Source: Belliella buryatensis
GTDB taxonomy: Bacteria > Bacteroidota > Bacteroidia > Cytophagales > Cyclobacteriaceae
DNA: 64,000 bases
Direction of reading: 5' to 3'
Assembly (NCBI RefSeq): GCF_900188245.1
Contig: NZ_FZOK01000006.1
Span: forward strand, 62,001-126,000
Part shown: positions 8,456-17,508 of the stretch, piece by piece
Layout of the letters: each line of letters begins with the position of its first letter
Position numbering within the stretch: the first letter of the stretch is position 1
The notes under the pieces: generated by a model
Seen by the model: the letters and a program-made list of their open reading frames with translations, nothing else
Told to the model about the DNA's origin: nothing
Databases searched by the model: none
Position numbers and translations under genes: made by a program

Positions 8456-9484
8456 TTATTTCACCGAAGACTTTCTTATGAGCAATTCAGTCTCTAAAAC
8501 CAAGGTTTTAGTGGCATCATAACTTCTATCTTTATTGTCTATCATTTCTAGAAGCAATTGAGTTGCTTTCTCACCCATTTTGAATCCAGGTTGAGCAACT
8601 GTAGAAAGAGGAGGGTCTATCATGGAACAAAATTGCCAATTAGAAAAGCCAACCACACCTACTTGTTTTGGTACTTTATATCCTAGTTTCTTTAAAGCCA
8701 TCATGGCACCTGCGGCGGCAATGTCATTGCTTGCAAAAAATCCATTTGGAAAATCTCCACCTTCCTCAAATAGTTGTTCGGTGATTTTCATACTTTCTTC
8801 TTGCGTGCCCATAGGACAGGGTAAAATCCAATCTGGATTAATTTCTAAGCCATGGTCCCTCAGCGCAGCTTGATAGCCATCCATTCGTTTTTTGCTGATA
8901 GTTAGATTTTTCGGGCCTGCTAAGTGAGCTATGGAGGTATACCCTTGACTGATCAAGTGTTTGGTGGCATCATATGCTCCTTGATAGTCATTCACTGTGA
9001 CATTGACTGTATTTTCAATTTCTGGTACGCGGTCAAAGAAAACTATAGGGAAATTTTGAGCCATAAGTTTAGAAAAATGACTAAATTCTTCAGTTTCTTT
9101 TGAGTAGCTGACCAATAATCCATCGATTTGATTCGCGAGCATCGTATCTATACTAGAGAGCTCTCTTTGGAGTTTTTCATTGGTCTGGCACAAAATCACA
9201 TTGTACCCATTGGCATAGGCTACCTCTTCAATTCCGCTGATGACCGTAGAAAAAAAGAAATGTACAACTTCAGGAATAATCACGCCTATTGTGAAGGATT
9301 TACTTTTTCTCAAACTAAGCGCAACTGCATTTGGCCTGTAGTTTAGTTTTTCGGCAAGTTCCTTGACTTTTCTTTTGGTTTCGTCGCTGATTCCAGGATA
9401 GTCTTTCAAAGCTCTGGAAACAGTAGATGAAGAGACATTGAGCTCTCTAGCAATGTCTTTGATGGTAGCTTGGCCTAGTTTCAT
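8456..9484 (-). CDS. LacI-family transcription regulator of the maltose locus
   Basis: 342 residues. The N-terminal helix-turn-helix (about 7-30, TIKDIARELNVSSSTVSRAL) and the hinge helix (YRPNAVALSL, about 48-58) are intact. A periplasmic-binding-like effector domain (60-342) follows. It heads the minus-strand run lacI-GH31-MFS and faces the susE/GH13 genes. Two palindromes of LacI type flank the gene, one near 8.41 kb and one near 9.63 kb, so it probably regulates both directions in response to maltose or a derivative. The effector is inferred. Confidence 0.9.
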   Translation of the reverse strand: MKLGQATIKDIARELNVSSSTVSRALKDYPGISDETKRKVKELAEKLNYRPNAVALSLRKSKSFTIGVIIPEVVHFFFSTVISGIEEVAYANGYNVILCQTNEKLQRELSSIDTMLANQIDGLLVSYSKETEEFSHFSKLMAQNFPIVFFDRVPEIENTVNVTVNDYQGAYDATKHLISQGYTSIAHLAGPKNLTISKKRMDGYQAALRDHGLEINPDWILPCPMGTQEESMKITEQLFEEGGDFPNGFFASNDIAAAGAMMALKKLGYKVPKQVGVVGFSNWQFCSMIDPPLSTVAQPGFKMGEKATQLLLEMIDNKDRSYDATKTLVLETELLIRKSSVK

Positions 9485-9609
9485 GAAAATTATATTATTC
9501 TAAGAATTTAAATATAGGGTAATTTTGAGAAATATAGCTATCCGAGATAATTTTAATATTCGTCTCATCTGTTGGGTTTTGTGGTTCTAAGTTTTTTGGT
9601 GGAAGAAAT

Positions 9610-9643
9610 TTGTGGTTCATGCAAACGATTGCGGTGACCTTTG
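9610..9643 (+). promoter_or_regulatory. Candidate promoter of the susE-GH13 operon with operator inside
   Basis: TTG at 9610-9612 and GACCTTTG at 9636-9643 (one mismatch to TAnnTTTG) are 23 bases apart, at the loose end of the usual spacing. The LacI-type palindrome 9620-9633 fills the spacer, the expected place for a repressor. Transcription from here would give a leader of about 190 bases before susE. Confidence 0.4.
9620..9633. promoter_or_regulatory. LacI-family operator, site 2
   Basis: The 14 bases match the palindrome TGCAAACGTTTGCA at 12 positions, and the core at 9621-9632 is symmetric except for one base. It resembles site 1 at 8407-8420, so the same regulator probably binds both. 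Confidence 0.6.
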
Positions 9644-9838
9644 CATACATTTATTTAAATTATTTTTTACTAGAATCCTTGCTGTTAAAAATTGCTTTTA
9701 CTAATATAGATAAGTTGGATTTGTGATCTAATAAAACAATTCAAAAAATCAATTAGATTAATTATAATAAAATTAAGTAAAAACATAAATTATTTAACCC
9801 TATCGAATTAACAATTTATACCAAAAATCAATCAAATT

Positions 9839-10882
9839 ATGAGAGTATTTAGTAAACTTCTATTTATTGTATTTGCATTACCGTTAGTATGGTCATGTGA
9901 GACTTTGGATGAGCCAAGGCTTATCACACAAACTTGAGCGATGATCACAGACGCTCCTAGTAATTTGGTTCTTACAAGAGAAGAAGCAGATGATTTTATT
10001 GTTTTTAATGTGAGTTCAGCTGACTTCGGAGTAAGTGTATCTGAGGTAACTTACACCATTCAAATAGATGCCGCTGGAAATAATTTTGCAGCACCAGTTG
10101 CTGTTGGTTCTTCGCCTACAACTACTGTCGAAGTAAACATCGACGAGTTGAATAGAAGAGCTGTGGCAAAAGGTCTTGAAGCTGAAGTTGCTGGTAATAT
10201 TGAGTTCAGAGTGAGTGCTTCTACCACAAGAGCAGGCTTACCAACTGTCAACGGCGATGCTGTGACCATTTCTATTACGCCTTACTCAACTGAGGTAGAG
10301 CTTCCTTTCTTGAGAGTTCCTGGAGATTATCAAGGCTGGAACCCAGGTAATGACAACACCATCATCTATTCTGAAAATTCTGACGATGTATATGAAGGTT
10401 TTGTTCATATTTTATCTGGTTCTGGTGAATTTAAATTTATCACGGGTCCAGCTTGGGGAGATTTTCCTGACTTTGGTGTGGGTGCAACAGCGGGTACGCT
10501 TTCTGAAGGAGGAGGAAACCTGAAAATTGAGGACGGTTTTGGTACTTATAAAGTAACAGTTAATAAAGAAACATTTACTTATGAAAAAGAGAGAATAGGT
10601 ATCTGGGGAATCATAGGAGATGCTACCGCTGGTGGTTGGGATAATGAAACACCTATGATATTTGACGCCGCCGAAAATATCTTGAAAATCACTACGGATT
10701 TAAATGCAGGTGAAATGAAGTTTAGAACTCAGACTTGGGCAATGAACTATGGTGTTTCAGGCGAAGATGGTGTAGCTGGTTTCGATGGAGGAAATATTCA
10801 GATTGCTGAGGCTGGAAATTATACGATTATTTTAGACTTCAAACTTCCTGGAGAAGTAAGATATTCAGTTACTAAAAACTAA
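9839..10882 (+). pseudogene. SusE-like starch-binding lipoprotein, interrupted by in-frame TGA
   Basis: Reading from ATG 9839, the first 32 codons give a lipoprotein signal ending in LVWSC and then ETLDEPRLITQT. TGA follows at 9935-9937, after which the same frame continues unbroken from 9938 to TAA at 10882. The downstream part matches the SusE pattern: an N-terminal fibronectin-like domain (opening with SNLVLTREEADD), then two SusE/SusF-type starch-binding modules (LRVPGDYQGWNPG; IWGIIGDATAGGWDN). Without readthrough only a 32-residue peptide is lipidated. An internal restart at ATG 9941 would make a 313-residue protein with no signal, stranded in the cytoplasm. A single base change (for example TCA to TGA) explains it. 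Confidence 0.85.
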
Positions 10883-10897
10883 TACATATTAATTTTT

Positions 10898-10930
10898 AAG
10901 AAAAGTATCGGTTTAGCCGGTACTTTTCTT
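10898..10930 (+). terminator. Hairpin terminator/attenuator between susE and GH13
   Basis: A 14-bp stem (10898-10911 with 10917-10930, one G-T pair) with a 5-base loop; the 3' arm is T-rich and runs into CTTTTAATT. It could end the susE message or reduce readthrough into the amylase gene. Confidence 0.65.
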
Positions 10931-10985
10931 CTTTTAATTAAATCAGGTTAGTAAAGTCCTGACACATACATTATCTCCTATCAAA

Positions 10986-13781
10986 ATGAAATCCAGAATT
11001 ACCATATCCATTTATTTACTAGCATTTTTATTTTTTCTAGTTCTGCAATTGCACAAGTTACTACTCAACCAAGTTTTCCTAGAGCGGATCAAAAAGTAAA
11101 GATTATCTATGATGCAACTCAAGGTGCCTCAGGTTTGGTTGGAGAGGACCCTGTCTATATTCATATAGGCGCAGTCACTCAAGGACCAACTTCTACAACT
11201 TGGTCAATTGTTCCCTTCGAATGGGGTACTGCCAATCCTGATGCTAGAATGACCAAAGTAGAAGGTGAGTCTGATGTATGGGAATGGGAATTGACGCCCA
11301 ATGAACTTTTTGAAATTTCTGGAGATCAGACTGTCTTCCGTTTAGGGATGGTCTTTAGGGTATGCTACAGGGAATAGAGAGGGTAAAACTGCTACCAATG
11401 GTGATTTTTTTGTCAACCTTAGTCAAGGTTTTGAGGTCAGTTTTACAAATCCACAGACATCTTCCATATTATTAGAAATAGGAGAGTCTCAAGAAATTAA
11501 AATCGTTGCATCTGAAAGCTCGGAACTTAGTATATCGGTCAATGAAAGTATTGTTGCTTCAGCTACATCAGTGGATGAACTTGAATATACTTTTTTAGCT
11601 ACAGAAGAAGGTACCTTTAATATTTTGGCAAAAGCCACTGCAGGTGAAGAAGAGTCAACTGCAGAACTGACAATCAATGTAGTAGATCAGAGCCCACAGG
11701 CTCCAATTCCATCGGGAGCGATCAAAGGAATTAATTACATTTCTGATACTGAAGTTATACTGGTTTTAGAGGCGCCATTCAAGAAAAATGTCTTTGTCAT
11801 TGGAGATTTTAATGATTGGCAAATAAGACCAGAATATCAAATGTTTCAAACACCAGATAAGGAAAAATTCTGGTTGAGACTGACAAATTTAGAAGTTGGG
11901 AAGGAGTATATTTTTCAATATCTAGTAGACGGAAGTATTCGAATTGGGGATCCTTATGCTGAAAAAGTTTCGGATCCATTTCACGATCAAGAAATCATAG
12001 ATCAGAATAGATATCCTGGTTTGTTACCTTATCCACAAGGAAAGACAGAATTTCAAGCTTCCTATCTACAAACAGCACAGCAACCTTATGAATGGAAATA
12101 CTTAGATTACAATAAACCCAAACCAGAGGAGTTAGTCGTTTATGAACTTTTGGTGAGAGATTTTGATGATAAGAGGACTTACAAGGCAGTAACAGAGCGC
12201 CTCGATTATTTGAAAGATTTAGGAATCAATGCAATTGAATTGATGCCGATCAAGGAATTTGAAGGAAACTTATCTTGGGGTTATAATCCATCATTTTTCT
12301 TTGCCGCAGATAAATTCTATGGTCCAAAAAATGACCTTAAAGAACTAATCGATGAGGCTCATAAAAGAGACATGGTTGTGATCCTTGACATGGTACTCAA
12401 CCATGCTTTTGGTCAAAATCCTATGGTGAGATTATACAATGATGGAGATTATGGAGCTCCGACTGAGGATAACCCTTGGTTCAATAGAGTAGCTAGACAC
12501 CCATTTAACGTGGGCTATGATTTCAACCATGAAAGTGAATATACCAAGGCTTTTGTAGATACAGTGAATCACTACTGGTTGTCTGAATATAAATTTGATG
12601 GCTATCGATTTGATTTGAGTAAAGGTTTCACACAGGTCAACTCAGGAGATAATGTGAGTTTTTGGAGTCAGCGAGATGAATCTAGAATTGCCATCTGGAA
12701 GAACATCTATGACAATATCAAAAAGGATTTCCCCGATGCCTATTTGATTTTAGAGCATTTTGCAGACAATTCAGAGGAAACTGAGCTGGCTAATTATGGA
12801 TTGATGTTTTGGGGCAATATGAATGGTGATTTCCGAGCTATGGCCAAAGGTGAAAATAGAAATTTCGATTGGGGCTATTATAAAAGAAGGGGTTGGAATC
12901 AAAGTAATTTAGTGACTTACATGGAGAGTCATGATGAAGAAAGGACGATGTGGGAGTCCCTTACCTTCGGACAGACTTCTCCTGTAAATATTAGACAATT
13001 GAAAAACGCAGTCAATAGAAATCAACTGCTGGCTACGTTTTTCTTTGCAATTCCAGGTCCTAAAATGCTCTGGCAATTTGAAGAATTTGGTTATGATTTG
13101 GAATTGAACAATGACAGGTTAGGAATCAAGCCTACAAGATGGAATTACCTAGATAATGAAGATAGGGTAAGACTCTATAACCTTTACAGGGCTATGATCA
13201 AATTGAAAAACGAGTATAATTTGTTCAATGACCCCGATGATGCTGCACTTTCATTTAACAATGCACTCAAGTCTATAGTCTCAAAAGATGGAAACTTAGA
13301 AATGGTTTTATACGGAAATTTTGGAAATACAACCATCAACAATGCCACGATTACTTTCCCATCTAACGGTACTTGGTACAATTATTTTACAGGTGATGAA
13401 ATCACAGTAAGTGGAAGCGAAATTACAGCTAGGTTGAGGCCTAGCCAATTTTTGTTATTTACCAATGAAAAGCTTTCATTACCTGAAGGTGAAATTTTAG
13501 AAGAAGTCATTACGTCGATTGATAATGAAAGAATTGATTCAGGCGCTTTTAAAATTTATCCTAATCCATCTGATGATAAGATCAATGTTTCTTTACCAAG
13601 AGGTTTCAATCAATTTCAATATAAAATTCTAGATGTAACAGGAAAAGTACTCGTGGAAGGTGGGAGTACTGCGGTTTCTGATATTTTAGAGCTTGAAATA
13701 AGGGATTTTAAAGCAGGTCTTTATATCTTTGACCTCAATGATAACCGCCAAGTATTGCGAAAGCGGTTTATTAAAAAATAA
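10986..13781 (+). pseudogene. Type IX-secreted GH13 amylase with two frameshifts
   Basis: ATG 10986 begins a signal peptide in frame 0 that is lost in the T-rich run 11025-11036. One extra T would restore ...AFLFFSSSAIAQ and join the second frame (to about 11357). That frame would then end at TAG 11375-11377. Removing one G from GGG 11358-11360 joins the third frame, which is open to 13781. The rest is a normal GH13 amylase/pullulanase-like enzyme. It has an N-terminal beta domain, an Ig-like repeat and a CBM48-like module (VIGDFNDW). The barrel carries catalytic Asp at 12612 (DGYRFD), Glu at 12753 (LILEHF) and Asp at 12933 (ESHDEE). A type A sorting domain (YPNPSDDKINV to the terminal KRFIKK) marks it for type IX export. 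As written, no full-length exported product can be made. Confidence 0.85.
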
Positions 13782-13802
13782 ACAAACCATTAAATCGAAA
13801 AG

Positions 13803-14864
13803 ATGAAATTCAAACCAGGAGTAAAGTATGGGGAAGAGCTTAAAGACCTTTTATCCTATGCTAAGGAAAATGAATTTGCTTTACCAGCTGTCAATGTAAT
13901 TAATACAAGTACCATTAATGGTGTCTTGGAGACAGCTAAAAAGGTAAATTCACCAGTAATTATTCAATTCTCTAATGGAGGCGCTCAGTTTTTTGCAGGC
14001 AAAGGTCTTCCAAACGATAAGCAACAAGCAAGTGTAGCGGGAGCGATTTCTGGTGCTATCCACGTGCACAAAATGGCAGAAGCTTATGGTGTACCAGTTA
14101 TTTTACACACTGATCATGCAGCCAAAAAACTTCTTCCTTGGATTGATGGTATGTTGGCAGAAGGCCAAGCTTACTACGAGGCATTCAAGAGACCTTTATA
14201 CAGTTCACATATGTTGGATCTTTCTGAAGAGTCTTTGGAAGAGAATATTGAGACCTCAGTAAAGTACCTTGAAGAATTCAATAAACTTCAAATGGCAATC
14301 GAAATCGAGTTGGGTGTAACTGGAGGTGAAGAAGATGGTGTAGATAACTCGGATGTAGATAGCTCTAAACTTTATACCCAGCCGGAGGAAGTTGCCTATG
14401 CCTATGAGAAATTGAAGCAGGTAAGTGATTTATTTACAATTGCTGCGGCCTTTGGTAATGTTCATGGTGTTTACAAGCCAGGGAATGTTTCCTTGAGACC
14501 TGAAATTCTTAAAAATTCTCAAGACTATATCAATCAGAAGTTTGGAACAACAGGTAAACCATTGTTTTTTGTATTCCATGGTGGTTCTGGTTCTTCAGTG
14601 GAAGAAATCAGAGAAGCTAATAGCTATGGTTCTATCAAAATGAACATTGATACAGACATGCAATGGGCTTTTTGGGAAGGGATTTTGAATTTCTATAAAA
14701 CAAATGAAGGCTATCTTCAAAGTCAGCTTGGTAATCCGACTGGATCTGATAGTCCTAATAAAAAATTCTACGATCCGAGAGTCTGGTTGAGAAAAGGAGA
14801 AGAAAACTTTGTCAAAAGACTTGAAGTGGCCTTCGATATGCTCAATGCAGTGAATAGAAATTAA
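13803..14864 (+). CDS. fbaA: Class II fructose-bisphosphate aldolase
   Basis: A 353-residue zinc-dependent aldolase that splits fructose-1,6-bisphosphate into dihydroxyacetone phosphate and glyceraldehyde-3-phosphate. The HTDH motif gives a zinc ligand at H102 or H105 and the catalytic Asp D104. The later conserved FHGGSGSS and NIDTDMQWAF segments bind phosphate. The length fits the FbaA (class IIA) group. It starts 21 bases after the GH13 pseudogene and lies among the amylase genes, so it may share the maltose promoter. A terminator follows. It is intact, in contrast to the gene before it. Confidence 0.95.
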   Translation: MKFKPGVKYGEELKDLLSYAKENEFALPAVNVINTSTINGVLETAKKVNSPVIIQFSNGGAQFFAGKGLPNDKQQASVAGAISGAIHVHKMAEAYGVPVILHTDHAAKKLLPWIDGMLAEGQAYYEAFKRPLYSSHMLDLSEESLEENIETSVKYLEEFNKLQMAIEIELGVTGGEEDGVDNSDVDSSKLYTQPEEVAYAYEKLKQVSDLFTIAAAFGNVHGVYKPGNVSLRPEILKNSQDYINQKFGTTGKPLFFVFHGGSGSSVEEIREANSYGSIKMNIDTDMQWAFWEGILNFYKTNEGYLQSQLGNPTGSDSPNKKFYDPRVWLRKGEENFVKRLEVAFDMLNAVNRN

Positions 14865-14884
14865 GAATTAAGCAAATCAGTCAG

Positions 14885-14912
14885 GAAAAGGTCACTTTTT
14901 AGTGACTTTTTC
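14885..14912 (+). terminator. Rho-independent terminator after fbaA
   Basis: The stem around GGTCACT/AGTGACT, with flanking A-T pairs and a TTTT loop, is followed by a long T tract. It separates fbaA from the GH13 lipoprotein gene. Confidence 0.7.
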
Positions 14913-14932
14913 TTTTTTTATTAAATTGAACC

Positions 14933-16483
14933 ATGAAAAAAAATTTATTGCTCTTAATCCTTTCGGTTTTGATTCTATTTTCATCTTGTGACAGCAATCT
15001 TGGAACCGAAGTGGAAAATCATTGGCCTCAGGCTGGGGTCACCTACGAAATTTTTATTCAATCATTTTATGACTCCGACGGGGATGGTATAGGAGACATC
15101 AATGGAGTTACTAAGAAGCTTTACCATGTCAAAGAATTGGGTGCAGATGCAATTTGGTTTATGCCAATCATGCCTTCTCCCAGTTATCACAAGTATGATG
15201 TGACAGATTATAAGGAGATTCATCCAGATTATGGAACCATGGATGATTTCAAAAATCTTATCAAAGAAGCACATAAGAATGATATCAAAATTGTGATCGA
15301 TATGATTATCAATCACACCAGCACTGAGCACCCATGGTTTCAAGAGTCACAAAAAAGTAGGGATAATCCTTATAGAGATTATTATGTTTGGGCACAAAAG
15401 GATACGATTGCAGATTTTTTGAATAAAAAAACGATTACCCTAGATTCTGATAATATTAGACAATGGCATGATCCTGGGCAAGGAGAAGACTTTTACTATG
15501 GGTTTTTCTATGGTGGTATGCCAGATTTGAATTTTGATAATCCAAAGGTAAGAGAAGAAATTTATGATATAGGTAGATTTTGGTTGGAAGAAGTTGGAGT
15601 AGATGGATTCAGACTAGACGCAGCCAAGCATATATTCCCAGATGATAGACCAGAGGACAACCACGCATTTTGGAAAGAGTTTAGAGAGGAAATGTCAAAA
15701 GTTAAACCTGATGTATATTTAGTAGGAGAAGTGTATGATATGAAAGAGATCGTAGCTCCTTATTTGCCTGGTCTACCTGCATTATTCAATTTTGATTTTC
15801 ATTATACCTTGTTAGAGGCATATGAAAAAGTTGACGGGATGCTGTTAGCTAGGAAGCAAAAAGAGATATTGGATTTTTATAACGCTATCACGGATGATTT
15901 TATTGATGCCACTTTTTCATCCAATCACGACCAGCCAAGATTGCTGAACTCACTAGATCAGAATCCAAAGAAATACAAACAAGCCATCAATATCTTGATG
16001 TCCATGCCAGGAGCTCCATATTTGTACTATGGAGAAGAAATCGGAATGTTGGGTAAAAAACCAGATGAAAACATCAGAGAGCCTTTCGTATGGGATATCA
16101 AAGCAAATGATAAGGGAAGAACCACTTGGATAGAACCTGAATACTCCATTGATGATACAGTAACCCCTTTGGCTATTCAAAAATCGATGAGCACTAGTTA
16201 TTTTAATCATTACAAAGAAATCATCAGGTTAAGAAATACAAATCGGGCACTCGCTTTGGGAGATTTAGAGTTGTATGAGGAATCTATTCCTAAAGAATTG
16301 ATGGCCTATTATAGAACTCATGATAAGCAAGTGCTGTTTGTGGTACACAACCTAAGTGATCAAGAAGTTAAAATTGCTGCGCCAGAAGATTATTCATGGC
16401 CTATTTATAGCTATGGCATGGCTGAAATTCAAGAAGGTCAACTTAGATTGCCAGCATACTCAAGTATCATACTTGAAAAATAA
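14933..16483 (+). CDS. GH13 alpha-glucosidase/amylase, lipoprotein
   Basis: 516 residues. A lipoprotein signal ends in LFSSC, so the enzyme is anchored to a membrane, probably the periplasmic face or the cell surface. The GH13 barrel is complete: nucleophile D229 (DGFRLDAAKH), acid/base E266 (VGEVYD) and transition-state D333 (SSNHDQ), with a small C-terminal beta domain. The DSDGDGIGDINGV loop near residue 48 is the calcium-binding sequence of the oligo-1,6-glucosidase and alpha-amylase branch. It likely degrades maltodextrins in the envelope. It is intact, and is the only visible GH13 in the locus that can still work. Confidence 0.92.
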   Translation: MKKNLLLLILSVLILFSSCDSNLGTEVENHWPQAGVTYEIFIQSFYDSDGDGIGDINGVTKKLYHVKELGADAIWFMPIMPSPSYHKYDVTDYKEIHPDYGTMDDFKNLIKEAHKNDIKIVIDMIINHTSTEHPWFQESQKSRDNPYRDYYVWAQKDTIADFLNKKTITLDSDNIRQWHDPGQGEDFYYGFFYGGMPDLNFDNPKVREEIYDIGRFWLEEVGVDGFRLDAAKHIFPDDRPEDNHAFWKEFREEMSKVKPDVYLVGEVYDMKEIVAPYLPGLPALFNFDFHYTLLEAYEKVDGMLLARKQKEILDFYNAITDDFIDATFSSNHDQPRLLNSLDQNPKKYKQAINILMSMPGAPYLYYGEEIGMLGKKPDENIREPFVWDIKANDKGRTTWIEPEYSIDDTVTPLAIQKSMSTSYFNHYKEIIRLRNTNRALALGDLELYEESIPKELMAYYRTHDKQVLFVVHNLSDQEVKIAAPEDYSWPIYSYGMAEIQEGQLRLPAYSSIILEK

Positions 16484-16490
16484 GGAAAAT

Positions 16491-16519
16491 AAAAAAGGAG
16501 GTTTATAACCTCCTTTTTT
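16491..16519. terminator. Bidirectional terminator between GH13 lipoprotein and pfkA
   Basis: A perfect 13-bp stem (16491-16503 with 16507-16519), A-rich on the left and T-rich on the right with a 3-base loop. It serves both convergent genes and overlaps the pfkA stop codon. Confidence 0.85.
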
Positions 16520-17504
16520 ATGTAGAAAGAATTTTTGCAATTCTAAAATCGTCCTCATCTACTTCTTTGTCATCGACAATGGCTTTAGTGATTGGAGTAA
16601 ATACAATCTTATTATTGATGATTCCTGCCATCACATCATATTTACCTTGCATCAAGCCTTCAACTGCAGCTACGCCAAGTTTGCTCGCAAGCACTCTATC
16701 AAAGGAAGAAGGTGAGCCTCCTCTCTGCAAGTGACCTAAAATCGTCACTTTAATGTCATAAGAAGGAAGTTGCTTTTTGATTTTTTCGGCTATTTCGGTT
16801 GCTCCACCACTTTTACCACCTTCTGCAACGATTACTATATTAGATTGCTTCATCGCTTTCTTACGAGCTTTTAACCTTTCTACAAGTTTTTCGATAGGCA
16901 TTTTCTTTTCTGGGATTAGCGTGGCTGCGGCAGCACTTCCTATTCCTGCATTGATAGCGATAAATCCAGCATCTCTCCCCATCACTTCCACAAAAAATAG
17001 TCTATCATGTGAAGTAGCTGTATCTCGAATTTTGTCTATGGCTTGGATAGCCGTATTACATGCAGTGTCAAAGCCTATCGTTGAATCCGTTCCAGAAAGA
17101 TCGTTGTCAATGGTACCTGGTAGTCCAATTGCTGGTATACCAAATTCTTGATAAAATAAATGCGCACCTGTCAAAGAACCATCTCCACCAATAACCACAA
17201 GTGCATCTATTCCATGTTTTTTGAGATTATCAAAAGCTTTTTGTCTGCCTTCAGGAGTTCTAAATTCCGCACTTCTTGCTGATTTTAGAAAAGTTCCACC
17301 TCTTTCCAATACATGGGCGATGTTTTTGCTCTCTAATTTTTTGATGTCATCGTTGATCATTCCTTCATATCCACGATAGATACCATACATTTCCAAGTTA
17401 TAATAAAAGCCTGCTCTGACTACGGCCCTGATGGCAGCGTTCATGCCTGGTGCATCTCCTCCAGAGGTTAATACACCTATTTTTTTGATAGTTTTTGGTT
17501 CCAT
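16518..17504 (-). CDS. pfkA: ATP-dependent 6-phosphofructokinase
   Basis: A 328-residue cytoplasmic kinase that commits fructose-6-phosphate to glycolysis. The ATP site is seen in TSGGDAPGMN (13-22) and GGDGS (106-110). The catalytic region PGTIDND has D133 and D135; the Gly of GGDGS, rather than a Lys pattern, points to the ATP-using bacterial form. It starts 4 bases downstream of mgsA, so the two are co-transcribed and probably translationally coupled. Confidence 0.96.
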   Translation of the reverse strand: MEPKTIKKIGVLTSGGDAPGMNAAIRAVVRAGFYYNLEMYGIYRGYEGMINDDIKKLESKNIAHVLERGGTFLKSARSAEFRTPEGRQKAFDNLKKHGIDALVVIGGDGSLTGAHLFYQEFGIPAIGLPGTIDNDLSGTDSTIGFDTACNTAIQAIDKIRDTATSHDRLFFVEVMGRDAGFIAINAGIGSAAAATLIPEKKMPIEKLVERLKARKKAMKQSNIVIVAEGGKSGGATEIAEKIKKQLPSYDIKVTILGHLQRGGSPSSFDRVLASKLGVAAVEGLMQGKYDVMAGIINNKIVFTPITKAIVDDKEVDEDDFRIAKILST

Positions 17505-17508
17505 TAGT

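Larger units (their letters stand above)
9485..9838. promoter_or_regulatory. Divergent regulatory region between lacI and susE; no susC/susD
   Basis: A 354-base, very AT-rich gap with no gene seen in any frame. It contains LacI operator site 2 and a candidate promoter for the rightward genes. In many Bacteroidota starch loci a susC-susD pair stands between the regulator and susE. Here no fragment of either could be recognised. Confidence 0.6.

Noticed and set aside
9941-10882. Intact cytoplasmic SusE-like protein as a normal gene
   Set aside because: The preceding 32 in-frame codons form a lipoprotein signal, which shows the natural start is 9839 and the gene is interrupted.
11135-11377. Separate 80-residue gene before the amylase
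   Set aside because: It is the middle frame of the frameshifted GH13 gene; both ends join smoothly to the other frames.
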